Source: Peristeroidobacter soli (GTDB taxonomy: Bacteria; Pseudomonadota; Gammaproteobacteria; Steroidobacterales; Steroidobacteraceae). From it: DNA of 64,000 nucleotides. The stretch spans positions 1,772,640-1,836,639 of the forward strand of contig NZ_ML142848.1 in assembly GCF_004138485.1 (NCBI RefSeq), given 5' to 3'. Every line of letters starts with the position of its first letter. Position 1 is the first letter of the stretch. Below are positions 59,486 through 64,000 of this stretch, in pieces. The notes under the pieces are model-generated. The model worked only from the letters and a program-made list of their open reading frames with translations. It searched no databases and was not told where the DNA came from. The position numbers were made by a program, and so were the translations under genes.

Positions 59486-62400
59486 GTCCTTCTGAGATCC
59501 AGCGTAAACGCAAACTCCGGCGCCGTCGATGCAGGCGGCACTTCGACCCGGCCGGGGGTATGCCCCAACCGGAAGAAGCGCGCCAGCCGCCGGCTCTCCG
59601 CCTCGAAGGCGTTCACCGGGAACGTCGCGTAATTGCGGCCGCCCGGATGTGCCACGTGATACTGGCAGCCGCCCAGCGAGCGATTCATCCAGGTGTCGAT
59701 CAGATCGAACGTCAACGGCGAATGCACCCCGATCGTCGGATGCAATGCCGACGCCGGCTGCCAGGCGCGATAACGCACACCGGCCACGAACTCACCGACT
59801 GCACCAGTTGGGCGCAGCGGCATCGCATGGCCATTGCACGCGATCACATAACGATCCGGCGCGAGGCCAGTGACCTTCACCTGTAACCGCTCGACCGACG
59901 AATCCACATAACGAACCGTGCCGCCAATCGTTCCCTCCTCGCCCATGACATGCCACGGCTCGAGCGCTTGCCGGATCTCCATGTCGACGCCGCGGGTCGC
60001 GAAGTCGCCAACCTTGGGGAAACGAAATTCCAGATGCGGCGCGAACCATTCCGGCTGCAAGGAATAGCCGTCGGCGCGCAGCTCGGTGAGCACGTCGCGC
60101 AGATCCTGCTCGATGAAATACGGCAGCATGAAACGGTCGTGCAGCTCGGTTCCCCAGCGCGCCAACCTCGCCGGCTCGTAGGGACGACTCCAGAACTTCG
60201 CGATCAACGAGCGCAACAGCAGCTGTTGCGTCAGACTCATGCGAGCATGCGGCGGCATCTCGAACGCGCGCATCTCCAGCAATCCCAATCGGCCAGTGGT
60301 GCCGTCGGGCGAGAACAGTTTATCGATACAGAACTCGGCACGATGCGTATTGCCGGCGACGTCGATGAGCAGATTGCGGAGCAGACGGTCGATCAACCAC
60401 GGCGGCGACGTTTGCTCGGCCGCCGGAAAGTGCTTGAACGCAAGCTCCAACTCATACAACGAATCGTTACGCGCTTCGTCCACGCGCGGCGCCTGGCTGG
60501 TCGGCCCGATGAACAGACCCGAGAACAAATACGACAACGCCGGATGATTGTGCCAATACGCGATCAGGCTTCGTAGCAAGTCGGGACGCCGCAGGAACGG
60601 CGAGTCGTTGGGCGTCGCCCCGCCGAGCACGAAGTGATTGCCACCGCCGGTGCCGGTGTGACGCCCATCGAGCATGAACTTCTCGGTACTGAGCCTGGAC
60701 TCGCGCGCGGATTCATACAAATGCGTGGTGCGCTCGACCATCTCATCCCAGCTGGCGGCCGGATGGATATTGACTTCAATCACGCCCGGATCCGGCGTGA
60801 CCCGGAAATGGTTCAGACGCGAATCGGATGGCGGCTCATATCCCTCCAGCACGACGGGCTGCGATTGGCTGCGCGCCACGGCTTCGACGGCCTGAACGAT
60901 CTCCAGATAATCATCGAGCCGACGCATCGGTGGCATGAAGATATACAACACGCCATTGCGAGCCTGCGCGCACATGGCCGTGCGCGTAATCCAATGCGCG
61001 GACTCACCCTTTCCGGGTGCATCAGGATGCAGCTCGTGATGGCCGCCACGACCGGTCGATTGCGAACCAGTCGTCCCATCGATGCCACGCCACGCCTGCC
61101 GCCGCAGCTCCGCCTGCAGCGGCAATGGTTGACGCTGTTCGATCCAATCCGACGGTTGTCGTCGAATCTGTGCGTAGCGCGCCAACGGCGGCAATTCCTC
61201 GCTCGGATCGACCTGATACAAATACGGATACTCGCCCTCGGTCACCCACGGCTGCGAATCCAGTGGCAATCGATATCCGATCGGCGAATCGCCAGGAATC
61301 AGATAACAGCGCTCGCTCCGCAGGAACCACGAGCCCGTTTCCCAACCGGACGCGTTGCGCGCGATCGGCAGCACATGACCGATGATGCTATCCAAGCCAG
61401 CGCTGAACACGCGCGCCAATCGCGCTCGCTCCAACGGATCCTCCAGCTTCGCATCGAAGGGATCGACATTGGTCGGCAAGCGTCGCTCGCGCCACAAGTA
61501 ATAGAACGCGTCCTCGTAGGTCGGAAACACGAACTGCGGCGTGAGTCCGAGCTGTCTTGCCACCGCAGTGAGGAACTCACCGGCGTGCTTTTCACTGGCC
61601 CCGTAGTTGGTCGACTCATTGGCATACAGCGACGGCTCGCTCCAGATCGGCTCGCCATCCCCGCGCCAGAAACAATTGAACGACCAGCGGGGCAACTGCT
61701 CGCCGGGATACCACTTGCCCTGGCCGAAGTGCGCCAATCCGTGCGGCGCGTATTGCTCCTTCAAGCGATGAAACAACTCAGCCGCGCGTGCCCGCTTGGT
61801 CGGCCCGAGCGCGGCGGTGTTCCATTCGGCGCCATCCGGATCGTCGACGGCGACAAACGTCGGCTCGCCGCCCATCGTGAGACGCACGTCCTCCGCTTCC
61901 AGATCCGCATCCACAGCCCGGCCGAGCGCAACGATCTCCGACCACTGCGCTTCCGTGTAGGGCTTGGTGACGCGCGGCGCTTCCCAGATCCGCTCCACCT
62001 TCATGTGATGGGAGAACTCGACCTCCGACTCATCGACCGCGCCCGACACCGGCGCCGCGCTCGACGGCTCGGGTGTGCACGCCAGCGGGATGTGACCTTC
62101 GCCGGCCAGCAATCCCGACGTGGGATCGAGACCGATCCAGCCCGCGCCCGGCAGATACACCTCGCACCAGGCATGCAGATCGGTGAAGTCGGCCGGCGGA
62201 CCGGACGGGCCGTCGAGCGCTTTGACGTCGGCGGCCAGTTGAATCAGATAGCCCGACACGAAGCGCGCCGCCAGGCCCAGATGCCGCAACAGTTGCACCA
62301 GCAACCAGCCCGAATCGCGGCACGAGCCGGACGCATTGCAGAGTGTTTGCTCCGGCGTCTGCACGCCGGGCTCCATCCGGATCAGATAACGGATATCCTT

Positions 62401-62859
62401 GGCGAGCCGCTGATTGAGGCTGACCAGAAAATCGATCGTGCGCACCCGCTGGCGCGACAGGCCGGCCAGATACTCGCCGAAGCGAGGCGTGGGCGCATGA
62501 GTGACCAGATAAGGCGCGAGCTCACGACGCTCGGCCGGCTGATAGTCGAAGGGAAAATGCCCGGCGTAATCGTCCAAAAAGAAATCGAACGGATTGAGCA
62601 CCGCCATCTCGGCCGTGAGGTCGATCTCGATGCGCAGCTCGGTGGTCGGCTCCGGCACCACCACGCGCGCCAGGTAGTTCGCTTCCGGGTCCTGTTGCCA
62701 GTTGATGAAATGTTCGGCCGGCGTGATGCGTTGGGAGTACGACAGGATGCGGGTCCGGCTGTGCGGCGCCGGGCGCAGCCGGATCAGCTGCGGGCCGAGC
62801 GAGACCCGCCGGTCATATCGATAATGAGTGACATGATTCAGCGCGACGTGGATCGACAA
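59482..62859 (-). CDS. transglutaminase / DUF2126 fusion protein
   Basis: A 1125-residue protein starting at TTG 62859 behind AAGGAA (SIHVALNHVTHYRYDRRVSLGPQLIRLRPAPH). Residues up to about 290 are a transglutaminase with Cys in NASGSCRDSGWLLVQLL and His in DLHAWCEVYLPGAGW, then GLDPTSG. The remaining 800 residues are DUF2126 (LGRAVDADLEAEDVRLTMGGEPTFVAVDDPDGAEWN; GLAHFGQGKWYPGEQLPRW; DGRHTGTGGGNHFVLGGATPNDSPFLRRPDLLRSL). This is the standard partner of the CP-ATP-grasp/alpha-E proteins. Candidate start codons upstream of 62859 lack family similarity. Confidence 0.92.
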   Translation of the reverse strand: MSIHVALNHVTHYRYDRRVSLGPQLIRLRPAPHSRTRILSYSQRITPAEHFINWQQDPEANYLARVVVPEPTTELRIEIDLTAEMAVLNPFDFFLDDYAGHFPFDYQPAERRELAPYLVTHAPTPRFGEYLAGLSRQRVRTIDFLVSLNQRLAKDIRYLIRMEPGVQTPEQTLCNASGSCRDSGWLLVQLLRHLGLAARFVSGYLIQLAADVKALDGPSGPPADFTDLHAWCEVYLPGAGWIGLDPTSGLLAGEGHIPLACTPEPSSAAPVSGAVDESEVEFSHHMKVERIWEAPRVTKPYTEAQWSEIVALGRAVDADLEAEDVRLTMGGEPTFVAVDDPDGAEWNTAALGPTKRARAAELFHRLKEQYAPHGLAHFGQGKWYPGEQLPRWSFNCFWRGDGEPIWSEPSLYANESTNYGASEKHAGEFLTAVARQLGLTPQFVFPTYEDAFYYLWRERRLPTNVDPFDAKLEDPLERARLARVFSAGLDSIIGHVLPIARNASGWETGSWFLRSERCYLIPGDSPIGYRLPLDSQPWVTEGEYPYLYQVDPSEELPPLARYAQIRRQPSDWIEQRQPLPLQAELRRQAWRGIDGTTGSQSTGRGGHHELHPDAPGKGESAHWITRTAMCAQARNGVLYIFMPPMRRLDDYLEIVQAVEAVARSQSQPVVLEGYEPPSDSRLNHFRVTPDPGVIEVNIHPAASWDEMVERTTHLYESARESRLSTEKFMLDGRHTGTGGGNHFVLGGATPNDSPFLRRPDLLRSLIAYWHNHPALSYLFSGLFIGPTSQAPRVDEARNDSLYELELAFKHFPAAEQTSPPWLIDRLLRNLLIDVAGNTHRAEFCIDKLFSPDGTTGRLGLLEMRAFEMPPHARMSLTQQLLLRSLIAKFWSRPYEPARLARWGTELHDRFMLPYFIEQDLRDVLTELRADGYSLQPEWFAPHLEFRFPKVGDFATRGVDMEIRQALEPWHVMGEEGTIGGTVRYVDSSVERLQVKVTGLAPDRYVIACNGHAMPLRPTGAVGEFVAGVRYRAWQPASALHPTIGVHSPLTFDLIDTWMNRSLGGCQYHVAHPGGRNYATFPVNAFEAESRRLARFFRLGHTPGRVEVPPASTAPEFAFTLDLRRT

Positions 62860-63038
62860 GCATTGTTCCTTGCGGCCCGAGGGGCCGAGCTCCGGCTCGG
62901 GTTCAGGCAATGCAAGTCTCACTCCAGCCACATCGGTGCGCCGACGCCGCGAACGCCGGCATCCGCGCACCGGAGCGGTGCGCCGACGAGGTATCATCGC
63001 ACCGGCACAGAGCTTCCAGAATAGGAGCAAGGGCGAGC

Positions 63039-64000
63039 GTGACCCTCACCATCATTCTGATCGCAGCCATGGTCGGCGTGGCCGTGTTCATGTTCGGCAT
63101 GCGCGGCGCGTCGAATCGTTCCCCGGTTCCCGACGCGCCTCGCGGCGAGCCCCAGGCCATTGCCGGTCCCCGCGCCGGCGACGGTCCGCCCTTCGAAACC
63201 GAGGCGACCGCGAGCGCCTTTGCCGAATGTTACAAGCTGGCTTTCACGGTGCCCGGCTTCGACTACGCGATCTCGGGTCAGCACGAAGCGGTGCTGGAGA
63301 AGGTCAACCACAACGCCGCGGCGGCGGTTCATCAGCGTGAATATTTCCCTCGTCGTCCGATGCTGCTGCCGAAGCTCATGCAGGCACTGAACGACGACGA
63401 GAGCACTCGCCGGGAACTGGTGAGGCTGATTCTCGAGGATCCCGCGCTGGCGGGCAGCACTCTGCAACGGGCCAACAGCGCCGCGTATCGCTATTCACCC
63501 GAGCCCGTGGACAGCCTCGATCGTGCCGTCGTCGTGCTCGGCACCGATGGACTGCGCAGCCTGCTGGCCACGGCCATTCTGCAGCCGGTGTTTCGCCAGC
63601 CCAAAGGTCACTTCGACAACTTCGCCGCCGTGACCTGGGAACATGCGCAACGCACGGCCGCCGCGTCCGAGATGTGCGCGAGGGTGCTCGGTAACGCCGA
63701 TCCCTTCATCGCGCAGCTGATCGGCCTGCTCGGCCCGCTGGCGCGCATCGTGCTGTTTCGACTGACGATGGAAACATATCGCGAGTTTCCGGACATTCAG
63801 CCGCGCGCCGAAGTATTCATTCGCGCCATGCAGTCGCAGGCGCCGAATGTCGCGGGGTTCATCGCGTCGACCTGGGAGCTGTCCGACCCTTCCATTCGCG
63901 CCTTGCAGGAACAGACGGACAAGATTCCGCCGGACACGATGAGCCCGCTCGGTCAGGCCATCTACTTCGGCGAGCTCTGTGGCGCACTGACGCTGCTGGT
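63039..64000 (+). CDS. HDOD-domain membrane protein (partial, cut by window end)
   Basis: GTG 63039, behind AGGAG, opens a frame of 320 codons that is still open at the last base. Residues 2-22 are a membrane helix (TLTIILIAAMVGVAVFMFG). A Pro/Ala-rich link follows, and from about residue 108 an HDOD domain (LLPKLMQALNDDESTRRELVRLILEDPALAGSTLQRANSAAY; VDSLDRAVVVLGTDGLRSLLATAIL). It is divergent from the DUF2126 gene. Its function is probably signalling at the membrane; the C-terminal part is unseen. Confidence 0.8.
   Translation, partial: MTLTIILIAAMVGVAVFMFGMRGASNRSPVPDAPRGEPQAIAGPRAGDGPPFETEATASAFAECYKLAFTVPGFDYAISGQHEAVLEKVNHNAAAAVHQREYFPRRPMLLPKLMQALNDDESTRRELVRLILEDPALAGSTLQRANSAAYRYSPEPVDSLDRAVVVLGTDGLRSLLATAILQPVFRQPKGHFDNFAAVTWEHAQRTAAASEMCARVLGNADPFIAQLIGLLGPLARIVLFRLTMETYREFPDIQPRAEVFIRAMQSQAPNVAGFIASTWELSDPSIRALQEQTDKIPPDTMSPLGQAIYFGELCGALTLL

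Noticed and set aside
1-64000. CRISPR arrays, tRNA or rRNA genes, insertion sequences, integrases or phage genes.
   Set aside because: None found: no regularly spaced repeats, no cloverleaf with CCA-end features, no transposase or integrase motifs in the translated frames.

Overview
The window is about 63-65% GC, densely coded, and has the codon bias and gene families of a Gammaproteobacterium. The mix of REP-like palindromes, a large NAD-glutamate dehydrogenase, an EpsE/F/G/L-type exopolysaccharide locus and a TonB-dependent thiamine system is most like the Steroidobacter/Nevskiales/Xanthomonadales side of the class. This placement is inference from gene content. No rRNA, tRNA, CRISPR array, insertion sequence or phage was found.

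Layout. (1) 1-5605: an outer-membrane beta-barrel gene, mtgA, and a tyrosine catabolic operon on the minus strand (HPPD, homogentisate dioxygenase, fumarylacetoacetate hydrolase) divergent from a MarR regulator. (2) 5739-15023: a three-gene 2-oxo-acid dehydrogenase complex (E1 alpha, E1 beta, E2), a 180-kDa-class NAD-glutamate dehydrogenase and phosphoglycerate mutase. Together with region 1 this is central carbon and amino-acid catabolism. (3) 15024-32780: a 17-kb exopolysaccharide locus. It starts with a 500-bp leader holding a sigma-54 promoter candidate and a small exported protein with a C-terminal anchor. It continues with priming transferase, EpsE export protein, EpsF chain-length protein, EpsG ATPase, a Wzy-like polymerase, four glycosyltransferases, a phosphoribosyltransferase-HAD fusion, a GH16 hydrolase on the opposite strand, an SGNH hydrolase, an acyltransferase, a Wzx-like flippase and an EpsL barrel. 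(4) 32905-43956: mixed accessory genes: M81 peptidase, cupin, GFA/GST trio, YdeI-like protein, cyclase-family hydrolase, 2OG dioxygenase, HDOD-GAF protein. (5) 43959-48095: a thiamine acquisition operon under a TPP riboswitch: TonB receptor, thiamine-binding protein, PnuC/PnuT transporter, small-molecule kinase. (6) 48149-55341: PhzF protein, an atypical EF-G with tandem promoters, a candidate structured RNA plus terminator, a serine hydrolase, a duplicated-ABC protein and an MBL hydrolase. (7) 55486-64000: a VapBC-like pair, the widespread but poorly understood transglutaminase / circularly permuted ATP-grasp / alpha-E operon, and an HDOD protein cut by the window edge.

Most interesting points: a structured-RNA candidate present twice, in the epsL leader and downstream of fusA, with fixed internal spacing and one compensatory base-pair change; EpsG with a tandem 24+5+24-residue MshEN-type motif (a c-di-GMP-binding fold in other proteins) fused to an ATPase whose Walker A lysine is cysteine; a sigma-54 promoter in front of the EPS locus; the phosphoribosyltransferase-HAD fusion inside the EPS locus; and the complete TPP-controlled thiamine uptake and salvage operon.
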